Shown: positions 32,410 to 40,593 of the stretch, one piece after another | How the letters are laid out: each line of letters begins with the position of its first letter | How positions within the stretch are numbered: position 1 is the stretch's first letter | Source: Paenarthrobacter aurescens TC1 | Lineage (GTDB): Bacteria > Actinomycetota > Actinomycetes > Actinomycetales > Micrococcaceae | Direction: 5' to 3' | Assembly: GCA_000014925.1 (NCBI GenBank) | Contig: CP000474.1 | Location: 3,224,001-3,288,000 of the forward strand | DNA: 64,000 nt | Notes under the pieces: generated by a model | Told to the model about the DNA's origin: nothing | What the model saw: the letters and a program-made list of their open reading frames with translations, nothing else | Databases searched by the model: none | Translations under genes and position numbers: made by a program

Positions 32410-33435
32410 ATGAAAATTGGCATTCTTACCAGCGGTGGCGACTGCCCCGGCCTCAACGCAGTGATCCGGGGATCAGTCCTCAAGGGTATTGCCATCCACG
32501 GCCAGGAGTTTGTGGGCTTCCGCGACGGCTGGCGTGGTGTGGTTGAAGGTGATGTCATCGACATCCCCCGCACCATGGTCCGCGGTATTGCCAAGCAGGG
32601 TGGCACCATTCTGGGCACCTCCCGCACCAACCCCTTCGAAAACGGCGGTGGCCCGGACGTCATCAAGGCGCACATGGAACGCCTGGGCATTGACGCCATC
32701 ATTGCAATTGGAGGCGAGGGAACGCTGGCAGCAGCCAAGCGCCTCACCGACGCGGGCCTGAAGATTGTTGGTGTCCCCAAGACCGTGGACAACGACCTCG
32801 ACGCCACTGACTACACCTTCGGTTTCGATACCGCCGTGCAGATCGCAACTGAGGCCATCGACCGGCTCCGCACCACCGGCGAATCCCATCACCGCTGCAT
32901 GATCGCCGAAGTCATGGGCCGCCACGTCGGCTGGATCGCCTTGCACGCCGGCATGGCAGCGGGCGCCCACGCCATCCTCATCCCGGAACAGAAGGCAAGC
33001 ATCGAGCAGATCACCGAATGGGTCAAGGAAGCCCACGACCGTGGCCGTGCGCCGCTTGTGGTGGTTGCTGAAGGCTTTGTTCCGGACCACATGGAGTCCC
33101 CGCACTCCGAGCGCGGCCTGGATACCTTCGGCCGTCCCCGCCTTGGCGGCATCGCCGATCAGCTGGCACCCGAGATTGAGGCGCGCACGGGCATCGAAAC
33201 ACGGGCCACGATCCTCGGCCATATCCAACGTGGTGGCGTCCCCACCGCCTACGATCGCGTTTTGGCGACGCGCCTGGGCATGGCTGCCATCGATTCCGTA
33301 GTGGAAGGCCGCTGGGGCACCATGGTGGCACTGAAGGGTACGGACATCTCCCACGTGGGCTTCGAGGAAGCGCTCGGCAAGCTCAAGACAGTGCCGCAAC
33401 ACCGCTACGACGAAGCGTCTGTGCTCTTCGGCTAG
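32410..33435 (+). CDS. pfkA: 6-phosphofructokinase
   Basis: 341 aa. It phosphorylates fructose 6-phosphate in glycolysis. The N-terminal loop is LTSGGDCPGLNAVIRG; the phosphoryl-donor site reads AIGGEGTLAAAKRL (Gly at the position that separates ATP from PPi enzymes) and the substrate loop VPKTVDNDLDATDYTFGFDT has Lys instead of the usual Gly. This Gly/Lys combination is that of actinobacterial group III enzymes, most of which use ATP. MGRHVGWIALHAG and GHIQRGGVPTAYDR complete the site. Donor choice needs assay. Confidence 0.92.
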   Translation: MKIGILTSGGDCPGLNAVIRGSVLKGIAIHGQEFVGFRDGWRGVVEGDVIDIPRTMVRGIAKQGGTILGTSRTNPFENGGGPDVIKAHMERLGIDAIIAIGGEGTLAAAKRLTDAGLKIVGVPKTVDNDLDATDYTFGFDTAVQIATEAIDRLRTTGESHHRCMIAEVMGRHVGWIALHAGMAAGAHAILIPEQKASIEQITEWVKEAHDRGRAPLVVVAEGFVPDHMESPHSERGLDTFGRPRLGGIADQLAPEIEARTGIETRATILGHIQRGGVPTAYDRVLATRLGMAAIDSVVEGRWGTMVALKGTDISHVGFEEALGKLKTVPQHRYDEASVLFG

Positions 33436-33440
33436 TCGGC

Positions 33441-33446
33441 TAGGCT
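33441..33446 (+). promoter_or_regulatory. Leaderless -10 box for the GNAT gene
   Basis: TAGGCT ends exactly 6 nt before the ATG at 33453, so transcription should start at the start codon. There is no Shine-Dalgarno sequence between. The box lies 6 bp after the pfk stop. Confidence 0.6.
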
Positions 33447-33452
33447 GAATCC

Positions 33453-34202
33453 ATGACTCTAGAGCCCACGTCTGCTGCCATTATCCAGCTGGCGTGGGCT
33501 CGACGTTTGGGGCTCGACGACGACGCTTTCGCCACCGCTGCCGCCAGGCTCACCACTTCCGCGGCGGACCCGGGCGAGCTGGGCAACCGCATTACCCGTG
33601 TGGATGATTCTGCGCGGGCCTTGGTTTTCCTGCGTCTCTTCGGCGTCTCTGCCCTCGTGGGGCCACAGTGGGCCTTGGAAGCTGCGGCGTCCATCCCCGA
33701 TACGGAGCTCGCCCAGCATGTGACGCTGTTGACCATCACGCGGTCCCACGGCGGACACGGGCTTGGATCCTCCGCCTTATTCTTCGCAGACGATCTGCCG
33801 CTCCAGCAGCCCTCCGAAGAACTCACGGTTTCGCCAGGCAACCCCGAAGCGATCACGCTGGAAGGCTTGTGCCCTCCGGATGACGTCAATGAAGTTGGCC
33901 TCCAAGGGCTCGAACATCGATTCACCATCATGCACCCCGAAGAGGAACAGCCCACGCCCGTGGCCTGCGGCGCCTATTCCGAATGGGAAGGCATCCTGGC
34001 CAACATGGGCGTCCTGGTTGCCCCTCCGTGGCGACGGCGGGGCCTGGGCACGCTGGCCGCGTCCATCGCCGCGCACGAGGCCCTGGCATCCGGGCTGACC
34101 CTCCAGTGGAAGGCCGACGTCAGCAACACCGGGGCGCTCGCGATGGCCCGCAGCCTGGGCTTTGCCACGGGCGGGCTCCACGCGAGCGTACTCCTGGGCT
34201 GA
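33453..34202 (+). CDS. GNAT-family acetyltransferase
   Basis: 249 aa. The C-terminal half is the catalytic fold: NMGVLVAPPWRRRGLGTLAAS (shown up to 20: NMGVLVAPPWRRRGLG) carries the acetyl-CoA loop RRRGLG, followed by NTGALAMARSLGF. The N-terminal 100 residues have no recognised domain. Only 17 bp after pfk, but with its own leaderless-type promoter. Substrate unknown. Confidence 0.78.
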   Translation: MTLEPTSAAIIQLAWARRLGLDDDAFATAAARLTTSAADPGELGNRITRVDDSARALVFLRLFGVSALVGPQWALEAAASIPDTELAQHVTLLTITRSHGGHGLGSSALFFADDLPLQQPSEELTVSPGNPEAITLEGLCPPDDVNEVGLQGLEHRFTIMHPEEEQPTPVACGAYSEWEGILANMGVLVAPPWRRRGLGTLAASIAAHEALASGLTLQWKADVSNTGALAMARSLGFATGGLHASVLLG

Positions 34203-34265
34203 CTAAGAACCGAACCGGCCCAGCTTTGGTCCGGTAGAGGGCTCGTCCTTCTCTAAATCCTGGCA

Positions 34266-34291
34266 GGACCAGCCCAAAAATGGGCTGGTCC
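34266..34291. terminator. Bidirectional terminator between convergent genes
   Basis: Perfect 10-bp stem GGACCAGCCC/GGGCTGGTCC with a 6-base A-rich loop, between the GNAT gene (+) and the MFS gene (-). Confidence 0.75.
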
Positions 34292-34307
34292 CGACACCGA
34301 ACAAACG

Positions 34308-35825
34308 CTACTTCCGGACAGTTTCCGGCACGGCCGGTTCTCCAGTGACTTTCCCGCCCCAACCCTGCACCGACTTGGGCTTGCCAAAGAACAACGCCAC
34401 CACGGCACCCAGCAGAATCGCACAGGCGGGCAACAAGATGGACTGGCTCATCGCCGTCGAGAATCCTGCATGGAGCGCCTCCGGCAGTACGCCGTTCATG
34501 GAGGCTTCGCCTACGGGAGCACCAGCGGGAGCCGCAGGCAGCTCTGCCGCGAGTCGCGACTGAATGAGGGCAGCGATGGCCGCCGAGCCCAACACAGCAC
34601 CGATCTGGCGTGTGGTGTTGAAAACGCCGGAACCGGCCCCTGCCTGGCGTGGTTCCAGGTTGCGGGTGGTCGCATTGGACACCGGCCCCCAGATGAAAGC
34701 GTTGGCAACACCCTGCAGGGCGCTGGGCAGCAGGAACATCCAGATGGGAGTGTCCGGCCCCAGGAGCGATGCCGTCCAGAACAATGCCCCGGCCAGGCAG
34801 ACGAGGCCGAAGGATGCGAACCAACGCGGGTTGGCGCGGTCAATGAGCTTACCCACGAACGGGGCAAGCGCACCCGAAATAACGGCCATGGGGATCATCA
34901 GCAAAGCGGACTGTGTAGGCGTCAGGCCCCGCACCGTCTGGTAGTAGAAAATAGTGGGCAGCGGGAAGGCGGTCACCGTGAACCCAACGGCCATGATGGT
35001 GGTGTTGCCCAGGGAGAAATTACGGTCCTTGAACAGGCCAAGCGGAAGCAAGGGCTCCCCGCCACGGCGTTCAAGAAGCCACTGCCAGACGACGAACAGC
35101 ACCAGAACCACGAGCCCCGTGATGATCAAACCCCACACGGAAACGACCCCCGTGACGGTCCCCCACTTGTACGTCTGGCCCTCTTGGATGCCAAAGACCA
35201 GCAGGAACATGCCGACGGCGGAAAGCACCACGCCCACGACGTCGAACGTGTGGCTGTGCGTGGTCAGTTTCGGTACGAAACGCGTCACCAGGATGAAGGC
35301 CACGATCCCGATGGGGACGTTGACGAAGAAGATCCACTCCCAGCCAAGGCTGTCCACCAGCAAGCCGCCGAGGATCGGTCCAATCAGCACGGCCATGCCA
35401 GCTGTGGCGCCCCACAGCCCCATGGCTGCACCACGGCGGTCCGGCGGGAAAATGCGCGTGATGACGGCCATTGTTTGGGGAGTCATCATGGCGGCACCCA
35501 GGCCTTGAACGGCGCGGGCAGCGATCAACATGGTGACGTCGCCGGAGAGTCCGCACCACAGCGAAGCGAGCGTAAAGACGACCAGACCGATCAGGTACAG
35601 GTTCTTGGGGCCAAAGCGGTCACCCAGCCTGCCCGTGATCAGCAGGGGCACGGCGTAGGCCAGCAAGTAAGCGCTGGTGACCCAAATGACGGCGTTGATG
35701 TCCGTGTTGAGCCCTTCCATGATCCGCGGGTTCGCGACCGACACGATGGTGGTGTCGATGAGGATCATGAAGAAGCCCACCACGAGTGACCACAGCGCGG
35801 GCCATGGCTTAGCTACGTTTTCCAA
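34308..35825 (-). CDS. DHA2-family MFS drug exporter, 14 TM
   Basis: 505 aa. Proton-driven multidrug efflux in the plasma membrane is expected. The first helix holds DTTIVSVANPRIMEGL; motif A is GRLGDRFGPKNLYL; motif C-like GATAGMAVLIGPILGGLLV lies in helix 5. About 14 hydrophobic helices are visible. TTG at 35825 is chosen because AAGGA precedes it and it overlaps the padR stop by 17 nt, which fits translational coupling; the longer frame to 35894 runs through padR. Probably repressed by the PadR protein. Confidence 0.88.
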   Translation of the reverse strand: MENVAKPWPALWSLVVGFFMILIDTTIVSVANPRIMEGLNTDINAVIWVTSAYLLAYAVPLLITGRLGDRFGPKNLYLIGLVVFTLASLWCGLSGDVTMLIAARAVQGLGAAMMTPQTMAVITRIFPPDRRGAAMGLWGATAGMAVLIGPILGGLLVDSLGWEWIFFVNVPIGIVAFILVTRFVPKLTTHSHTFDVVGVVLSAVGMFLLVFGIQEGQTYKWGTVTGVVSVWGLIITGLVVLVLFVVWQWLLERRGGEPLLPLGLFKDRNFSLGNTTIMAVGFTVTAFPLPTIFYYQTVRGLTPTQSALLMIPMAVISGALAPFVGKLIDRANPRWFASFGLVCLAGALFWTASLLGPDTPIWMFLLPSALQGVANAFIWGPVSNATTRNLEPRQAGAGSGVFNTTRQIGAVLGSAAIAALIQSRLAAELPAAPAGAPVGEASMNGVLPEALHAGFSTAMSQSILLPACAILLGAVVALFFGKPKSVQGWGGKVTGEPAVPETVRK

Positions 35826-36438
35826 GGGATTCCTTCGGCTTGTGTGAAAGTTCGGTTGGAGTTGGCAGGGGTTCATCCCAGGGCAGGCGCCCATTGCCCA
35901 ACTCCTCGAGGAGATCGCGGATCCACGCGATCTCCGTTCGGCGCATTGCCTGTTGGTACGTGATGTCGATCCAGTACTTGCGGTCCAGCCCCTTGGCCGT
36001 CACGGTTGCCTCCGCATGGACCAGGAAGTCGAGATCGGCACCGAGGGCCACCAGCCGCTCCTCCAGCAGTTCCATGACCACTGCAGCTGGAAGGTGGTGA
36101 GCCTCAGCTATTGCGTGCGGAAAGGCGGGGTATTCGTTGACGGGAGTGGAGAGCATGGCCTGGAGACGTGCGCCGAGGGCCTCGTGTCCGGCGGGGGTGA
36201 TCCGGTACGTGGTTCGCTCGGGACGGTTGCCTTCACGTTCCGTTCCTGTGGCCTCGACAAGCCCGTTTTCCTCGAGTCGGCCCACGGAATGGTAGAGCGT
36301 GCCGGGGCGGACCTTGACGAGGCGGTCTTCATGACGGGCCATCAACAATTGGTACATCTCATACGGATGCATGGGTTCTTCTGCGAGGAGAGCCAGTGAG
36401 GCGACTCCAAGCGGAGTCAATTCAGCGACCTTAGGCAC
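35809..36438 (-). CDS. PadR-family transcriptional regulator
   Basis: 209 aa. Winged helix at the N-terminus (LTPLGVASLALLAEEPMHPYEMYQLL in part: LALLAEEPMHPYEMYQ), with RPGTLYHSVGRLEENGLVEA and RTTYRITPAGHEAL, the PadR signature; a C-terminal Vir_act_alpha-type helical domain provides dimerisation. The start is GTG at 36438. A perfect 16-bp palindrome lies upstream (36477-36492). Ligand-released repression of itself and the overlapping MFS exporter is the likely logic. Confidence 0.9.
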   Translation of the reverse strand: MPKVAELTPLGVASLALLAEEPMHPYEMYQLLMARHEDRLVKVRPGTLYHSVGRLEENGLVEATGTEREGNRPERTTYRITPAGHEALGARLQAMLSTPVNEYPAFPHAIAEAHHLPAAVVMELLEERLVALGADLDFLVHAEATVTAKGLDRKYWIDITYQQAMRRTEIAWIRDLLEELGNGRLPWDEPLPTPTELSHKPKESLGKRS

Positions 36439-36461
36439 AACACCCAGCCCCTTCCGATCAA

Positions 36462-36492
36462 ATATTCCACAACAACTATTCCACGTGGAATA
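36462..36492 (-). promoter_or_regulatory. Candidate PadR operator
   Basis: TATTCCACGTGGAATA at 36477-36492 is a perfect 16-bp palindrome; a further ATATTCCAC half-site stands at 36462-36470. Both lie in the short gap upstream of padR. The AT-rich halves suit a winged-helix dimer. Confidence 0.65.
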
Positions 36493-36507
36493 TCTAGACG
36501 CAAGAAA

Positions 36508-36530
36508 GCCCGGCCGCTGTGCGACCGGGC
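36508..36530 (-). terminator. Terminator of the ygfZ-ankyrin unit
   Basis: 10-bp stem with a 3-base loop; its single mismatch pairs as G-U in minus RNA. Followed by TTTCTTG on the minus strand, 18 bp after the ankyrin gene. Confidence 0.78.
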
Positions 36531-36548
36531 ACTCCTCGCGTTGCTTGC

Positions 36549-36941
36549 TTAGCCCAGGAGTTCTTGGATCTCTGACCTGGCAAACATAGCGGCAGCCTCG
36601 CGCGCGGTGGGGGTTCCGGCGTCGGGATCCGCTCCAGCATCCAGCAGGACCCGGGCCACGCTGGTGTATCCCTTGAAGACCGCCCCGGCGAGTGGGGTCT
36701 GTCCGCGATCATTCGCGGCGTTCACGTCAGCACCGTGATGGAGGATCAGCTGCGCGGCTTCCTCGTGCCCGTGATAGGCCGCCAGCATCAGCAGCGAGTC
36801 GCCAGCGGCATTGGTCATTGTGGCAGGGGCGCCGGCGTTCAAGTAGCCTCGCAGCAACTCTGTGTCACCTTCGCGGGCAGCATCAAACAAGGCGTGGGCC
36901 AGGGCCAACGTTTCGTCGTCGGGGCCTGTAGCTTGGCTCAT
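36549..36941 (-). CDS. Ankyrin-repeat protein
   Basis: 130 aa, about three ankyrin repeats: GDTELLRGYLNAGAPATMTN, GDSLLMLAAYHGHEEAAQLI with LHHGADVNAAND, and GQTPLAGAVFKGYTSVARVL with LDAGADPDAG. No signal peptide, so a cytosolic protein-binding role is likely. The ATG overlaps the ygfZ stop by four bases (ATGA), so both are coupled. Confidence 0.88.
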   Translation of the reverse strand: MSQATGPDDETLALAHALFDAAREGDTELLRGYLNAGAPATMTNAAGDSLLMLAAYHGHEEAAQLILHHGADVNAANDRGQTPLAGAVFKGYTSVARVLLDAGADPDAGTPTAREAAAMFARSEIQELLG

Positions 36942-38023
36942 CGGTGGGGTCCCTTCAGGAATCCGGTCTGGCGCCCGACAACCTGGCCGGCGTCGGGGGC
37001 GACGATCACTTCCTGGGCCGCGATGTAAGGCTCCTCGCCGTCCATCACCGTCAGGGTTTCCTCCGCCGAAACGGACCGCTTGATCACGGCCAAAGCAACG
37101 GGTCCCATTTCAAAGTGCTGCGCCACCGATGTCAGAGTACCCACCTTGCGCTCCCCGACAAATACAACGCTGCCAACGGCCGGCAGTGTGTGCTGTGATC
37201 CATCAAGCTGCAGGAAAACGAGGCGCCGCGGCGGGTGGCCGAGGTTGTGGACACGGGCAATGGTTTCCTGGCCCTTATAGCAGCCCTTGTTCAGGTGTAC
37301 CGAGGTCCTCAAAAGGTCCAGTTCGTGCGGAATCGTCTTCTCGTCAGTCTCTGCACCGAGGCGGGGCCGCCAGGCAGCAATCCGCAAAGCATCTGCTGCC
37401 ATGGCACCTGCCAAGGCGAGGCCTTCCACGGATTGTTCCAACTCGGTGGAAGGAACAAGGTACTCGTACCAGGGGCGTTCGAGGCCGGGATGCGATTCCT
37501 CGGGGACGATGCTGTACGCATACCCTCCGGGGCTGACGTGTGGCCATGGATCCTCCCACACCAAGCGGCCGGCCAGTTGCGCCAACGGCTTGGTGGCACC
37601 CACCACGGCCCACTGCTCAGAGACGTCTTGGATCTCGACGCGGAGCATGAACTTCATCCTGTTCAGCCACACGGCCAGCGGCTCCGCCTCGGCGGTCTCC
37701 ACGATCAGCCAGGTGGTGCCGCCGTCGTCAATAACGCGGGCGTCGAACTCGATGCGGCCCTGAACGCTGAGCAGCAGCAGTTCGCTGGCAACACCGGGCT
37801 GAAGGTTGGTGAGCTGTTGGGACGAGAGCGTGTTGAGCCAACTGAGCCGGTCCGGGCCAGTCACGGTCACCACGCCACGGTGCGAAAGATCGACGACGGC
37901 GGTACCGGTTGCCAGGGCACGCTGCTCGCGCAGCGGTTCGCCGTAGTGGGCCGCGACGCCGGCATCCAGGCCGGTATCTTCAACGGCACCGGGGCGCGAC
38001 AACAGGGGGCTCTTGTAAGTCAT
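36938..38023 (-). CDS. ygfZ: YgfZ/GcvT-domain folate-binding protein
   Basis: 361 aa. The family supports iron-sulfur cluster assembly or repair and is related to the glycine-cleavage T-protein. The diagnostic KGCYxGQE motif is present as NKGCYKGQETIARVHNLG; SWLNTLSSQQLTNLQPG lies in the N-terminal folate-binding part. ATG at 38023 has AAGGA upstream. It is followed directly by the ankyrin gene. Confidence 0.9.
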   Translation of the reverse strand: MTYKSPLLSRPGAVEDTGLDAGVAAHYGEPLREQRALATGTAVVDLSHRGVVTVTGPDRLSWLNTLSSQQLTNLQPGVASELLLLSVQGRIEFDARVIDDGGTTWLIVETAEAEPLAVWLNRMKFMLRVEIQDVSEQWAVVGATKPLAQLAGRLVWEDPWPHVSPGGYAYSIVPEESHPGLERPWYEYLVPSTELEQSVEGLALAGAMAADALRIAAWRPRLGAETDEKTIPHELDLLRTSVHLNKGCYKGQETIARVHNLGHPPRRLVFLQLDGSQHTLPAVGSVVFVGERKVGTLTSVAQHFEMGPVALAVIKRSVSAEETLTVMDGEEPYIAAQEVIVAPDAGQVVGRQTGFLKGPHR

Positions 38024-38062
38024 ATGTAGTAGAAGTCCTTGCGGCTCAGCGGTATTCCGTGG

Positions 38063-38782
38063 TTAGCGGTATTCCGGGTTTTCGAAATCGAATCGGGTGC
38101 CCGCTTTCCATTCCTCCGGGAGGTTGCCGTAGGCAGGAATTCCCCCGGCATCCCGCAGGAGCTTGGCCATGTGGAGCAGGTTCCACGTCATGAACGTGGT
38201 GTTCCTGTTAGTAAAATCACTCTCCGGCCCACCCGATCCTTCATCAAGATAGCTGGGTCCGGGGCCGACCGGACCGATCCACCCGGCGTCCGCCTGGGGT
38301 GGAATGGTGAAGCCGATGTGTTGAAGGCTGTAGAGCACGTTCATGGAGCAGTGCTTGATGCCGTCCTCATTGCCCGTGATGAGGCAGCCACCCACCTTGG
38401 GGTAGAACGCCCACTGGCCTTTGCTGTTCAGTTCGCCCGAATGGGCGTACAGCCGTTCGATGAGTTTCTTGGTCATGGACGAGTTGTCGCCCAACCAGAT
38501 GGGGCCTGCGATCACCACGATGTCGGCGTCGCGGACATCGGGATAGATCTCCGGCCATTCATCCGTCTTCCAGCCGTGCTGGCGCATGTCGGGATAGACA
38601 CCACTGGCGATGTCGTGGTCCACCGTCCGGATGAGGCGCGTGGTGACGCCCTGCTTCTCCATGATGTCCCGGCTGATTTTGATCAGGCCATCGGTGTTGC
38701 TGAGCTGCGGCGATGGCTTCAGAGTGCCATTGAAAAAGACAGCCTTAAGCCCGCTGTAGCCCTCCGGTTTGAGGTTGGTCAC
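38063..38782 (-). CDS. Flavodoxin-fold NAD(P)H-dependent oxidoreductase
   Basis: 239 aa. The N-terminus KAVFFNGTLKPSPQLSNTDG is the FMN phosphate loop of NADPH-dependent FMN reductases; ADIVVIAGPIWLGDNSSMTK is the second flavin loop and WAFYPKVGGCLITGNEDG the third. GTG at 38782 is chosen because AAGGAG lies 7 nt before it; the longer frame to 38932 overlaps the FABP-family gene. Electron acceptor unknown. Confidence 0.85.
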   Translation of the reverse strand: MTNLKPEGYSGLKAVFFNGTLKPSPQLSNTDGLIKISRDIMEKQGVTTRLIRTVDHDIASGVYPDMRQHGWKTDEWPEIYPDVRDADIVVIAGPIWLGDNSSMTKKLIERLYAHSGELNSKGQWAFYPKVGGCLITGNEDGIKHCSMNVLYSLQHIGFTIPPQADAGWIGPVGPGPSYLDEGSGGPESDFTNRNTTFMTWNLLHMAKLLRDAGGIPAYGNLPEEWKAGTRFDFENPEYR

Positions 38783-38831
38783 TTTCTGCTCCTTTTGCTG
38801 GTTGCTGTGGAACGAACAGTGAGGCCTCGGG

Positions 38832-39431
38832 TCAGGAAACCTTGTGGAGGAATGCCGAGGCGTGCGCTTCGAGAGCCTTGCCGCTGGCAGCGACGTCCCA
38901 GCGCCACAGGAGGTTGCCATCAACCAAGCCAAAGATCCGGGTGGCCGCGGTGTACTCCTTGGAGTGGCTCCCGCGCATCACCATGTCGGTGCTCAGCTGG
39001 ATTTGGGGTCCTTTGATCTGGCCGTAGTAGAGCTCGGTAATTCCGCCGGGGTGGGCGATCGACACCGAAATGTCGAAGCCGCCCTCCTTGTTGCGGCGTT
39101 CCTCGACCTCGTCGGCTGTCTTGAGGACGGGGACGATGTCCGCCGGGATCAGCCCGGGTCCGCCGTCGCCCTCTTCCAGCTTCCGTTCCAAGGCCCAGAA
39201 CCCGGTCTCAACGGTCAACGGCCGCAACTTTTCGCCGGCATCGTCACTGAGCCAGGTCTCGGCCCGGTACTGCAGGTACGGGAGCCCGTTGTGGGTGAAG
39301 GACACGCGCTGGACGAAATGCTCGGAATCCTCGTCTCCGCTGCCGAGCCGGCCGCGGCCTTCCCACTCACCAATGAGCCAGGAAAGAGGGACAAGTTCGG
39401 GCGTCAGATCTGTTGGGATCTCAATAGGCAC
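38832..39431 (-). CDS. Nitrobindin-like (FABP/DUF1794) heme-binding beta-barrel protein
   Basis: 199 aa. The N-terminal GxWxGxG mark appears as WLIGEWEGRGRLGSGDED, followed by an all-beta pattern to the C-terminus. The family binds heme and can isomerise peroxynitrite. A histidine near the C-terminus (ASAFLHKVS) or the one in EAHAS may be the ligand; this was not resolved. The start is GTG at 39431 with AGAGG upstream. Confidence 0.82.
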   Translation of the reverse strand: MPIEIPTDLTPELVPLSWLIGEWEGRGRLGSGDEDSEHFVQRVSFTHNGLPYLQYRAETWLSDDAGEKLRPLTVETGFWALERKLEEGDGGPGLIPADIVPVLKTADEVEERRNKEGGFDISVSIAHPGGITELYYGQIKGPQIQLSTDMVMRGSHSKEYTAATRIFGLVDGNLLWRWDVAASGKALEAHASAFLHKVS

Positions 39432-39466
39432 AACGATTACCTCTGGTGGGCTGCAGGATCAGAAGG

Positions 39467-39580
39467 TTACTTCTGGCCCTTGAAAAGGCGGTATACGACA
39501 AAACCCGCAAACCAAGCCATGGCGACGCTGGCCAGGCCAAGGAGAACGAGGAAGAAAATTTCAAATGCGAGTACAGACAT
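39467..39580 (-). CDS. 37-aa single-pass membrane peptide
   Basis: Too short for most gene finders. The reading is MSVLAFEIFFLVLLGLASVA, then MAWFAGFVVYRLFKGQK: one long hydrophobic helix and a basic end (predicted C-in). TAGGAT lies exactly 6 nt before the ATG, the same leaderless arrangement as mshD, with the same TGCATC spacer; this is the main support. It stands between the membrane protein at 39597 and the nitrobindin-like gene, all on the minus strand. Confidence 0.6.
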   Translation of the reverse strand: MSVLAFEIFFLVLLGLASVAMAWFAGFVVYRLFKGQK

Positions 39581-39586
39581 GATGCA

Positions 39587-39592
39587 ATCCTA
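39587..39592 (-). promoter_or_regulatory. Leaderless -10 box for the 37-aa gene
   Basis: TAGGAT (minus strand) with a 6-nt spacer TGCATC to ATG at 39580. Confidence 0.55.
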
Positions 39593-39596
39593 ACCT

Positions 39597-40331
39597 TTAG
39601 TAGATGAGTAGTTTGTCTATGAAGTAAGCCAAGGCCCCCACAGCCCAAACAGGCGCTACGCCCATTCCTATGGCGGCAGGGATGTTGAGGCGGCCCCTCC
39701 GGAGCGTGGTCATTCGCCGGAAGCACACCAAGACGGATCCCACCACTACGCCCACCAAAGCGGCGGGAAGCACAGCGATATCCGAGAAAACGAGACCAGC
39801 GAGCGGACCCATCAGTCCAGCCATCACAACGCCGAGCGGAGCCACGATGCGGTCCGGCCAACGAATGATTCCCACCAACAAGGCCGCCGCGGCACTGAGG
39901 CCCGCCACAAGAACCATCTCTTTGACGCCATTGAATCGCGCACTGGCGATCCAACCCGCGCCAAGGCAGTTCAGCAGCACACCGGCAGAGCAGCCAAGAG
40001 TGGATTCCAGTCGTTGGGCCTGTCCCGTGCCCCTAATGAGCTGGACGACGAACACAGCCATCACGCCCAGGGCAGCGAACGCCGGTGTACCGTCCAGGAA
40101 TCCGGGCGCCGGGCTGTAGGCAGCAGTGACAGCCGATCCCGCGCCTGCAAGACCAATGACAGCGGCCAGCGTTTTCTTAGCCGGGACGGCAAGGAAATGC
40201 GGCCAGCCGATTCCGACAGCCGCGGAGGCTACGATGCCTACGCCCACCATGGCTTCCCGGGAAACGAAGGTGCTGGCCACGATGGCTGCGAGCGCCACGA
40301 GTCCGAATACCCCGATGCTCCAAGACTTCAC
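39597..40331 (-). CDS. Integral membrane protein, 7-8 TM
   Basis: 244 aa. GTG at 40331 (MKSWSIGVFGLVALAAIVAS). About seven to eight hydrophobic helices with short loops; RGTGQAQRLESTL and RRMTTLRRGR are the only clear cytosolic basic loops, giving a positive-inside topology. No family motif recognised; it is located upstream of the divergent glnR. Confidence 0.72.
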   Translation of the reverse strand: MKSWSIGVFGLVALAAIVASTFVSREAMVGVGIVASAAVGIGWPHFLAVPAKKTLAAVIGLAGAGSAVTAAYSPAPGFLDGTPAFAALGVMAVFVVQLIRGTGQAQRLESTLGCSAGVLLNCLGAGWIASARFNGVKEMVLVAGLSAAAALLVGIIRWPDRIVAPLGVVMAGLMGPLAGLVFSDIAVLPAALVGVVVGSVLVCFRRMTTLRRGRLNIPAAIGMGVAPVWAVGALAYFIDKLLIY

Positions 40332-40593
40332 TGTGTGCCCGACCTCAATCCGATGCGCCTAACGACCTCTCGACAATCCTGCCTTAAGCCGGCCCAATAT
40401 GTCGTAATTCCAGCGTTGGCCCGTCACGAATCCCTGTGTCGCAGGGCACTGGTGGGTATACTCAGACTTCAACGGCGCACTGTGTTGGCCTTGATCCCGT
40501 TACAACGGGCAGAGGCGGCCCGCGCGCTGTGACCGACCGGTGAGACTCCGGTTTCGACGCCCGATGATGCGCGTAAAGCCCATTGGAGGAACT
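40332..40593 (+). promoter_or_regulatory. glnR upstream region with structured leader
   Basis: TATACT at 40457-40462 is a likely -10, with a weak TGTGTC 16 bp upstream. The predicted leader of about 125 nt has a CCCGT/ACGGG hairpin (TACA loop), then ACCGG/CCGGT around TGAGACT, and ends in GGAGGA before ATG. The ACCGGTGAGACTCCGGT part recalls a P-helix of cobalamin riboswitches, but the other conserved boxes are absent. No gene seen. Confidence 0.45.

Noticed and set aside
36549..36941. Secreted ankyrin effector
   Set aside because: No signal peptide or export motif; it is translationally coupled to ygfZ, which suggests a cytosolic role.
38783..38932. N-terminal extension of the flavodoxin-fold reductase
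   Set aside because: It would overlap the nitrobindin-like gene by about 100 bp, while GTG 38782 has AAGGAG at good distance.
40540..40593. Cobalamin riboswitch before glnR
   Set aside because: Only the CCGGTGAGACTCCGG hairpin resembles it. The GCCACTG box and the GGGAA element are absent, and glnR is not a usual target.
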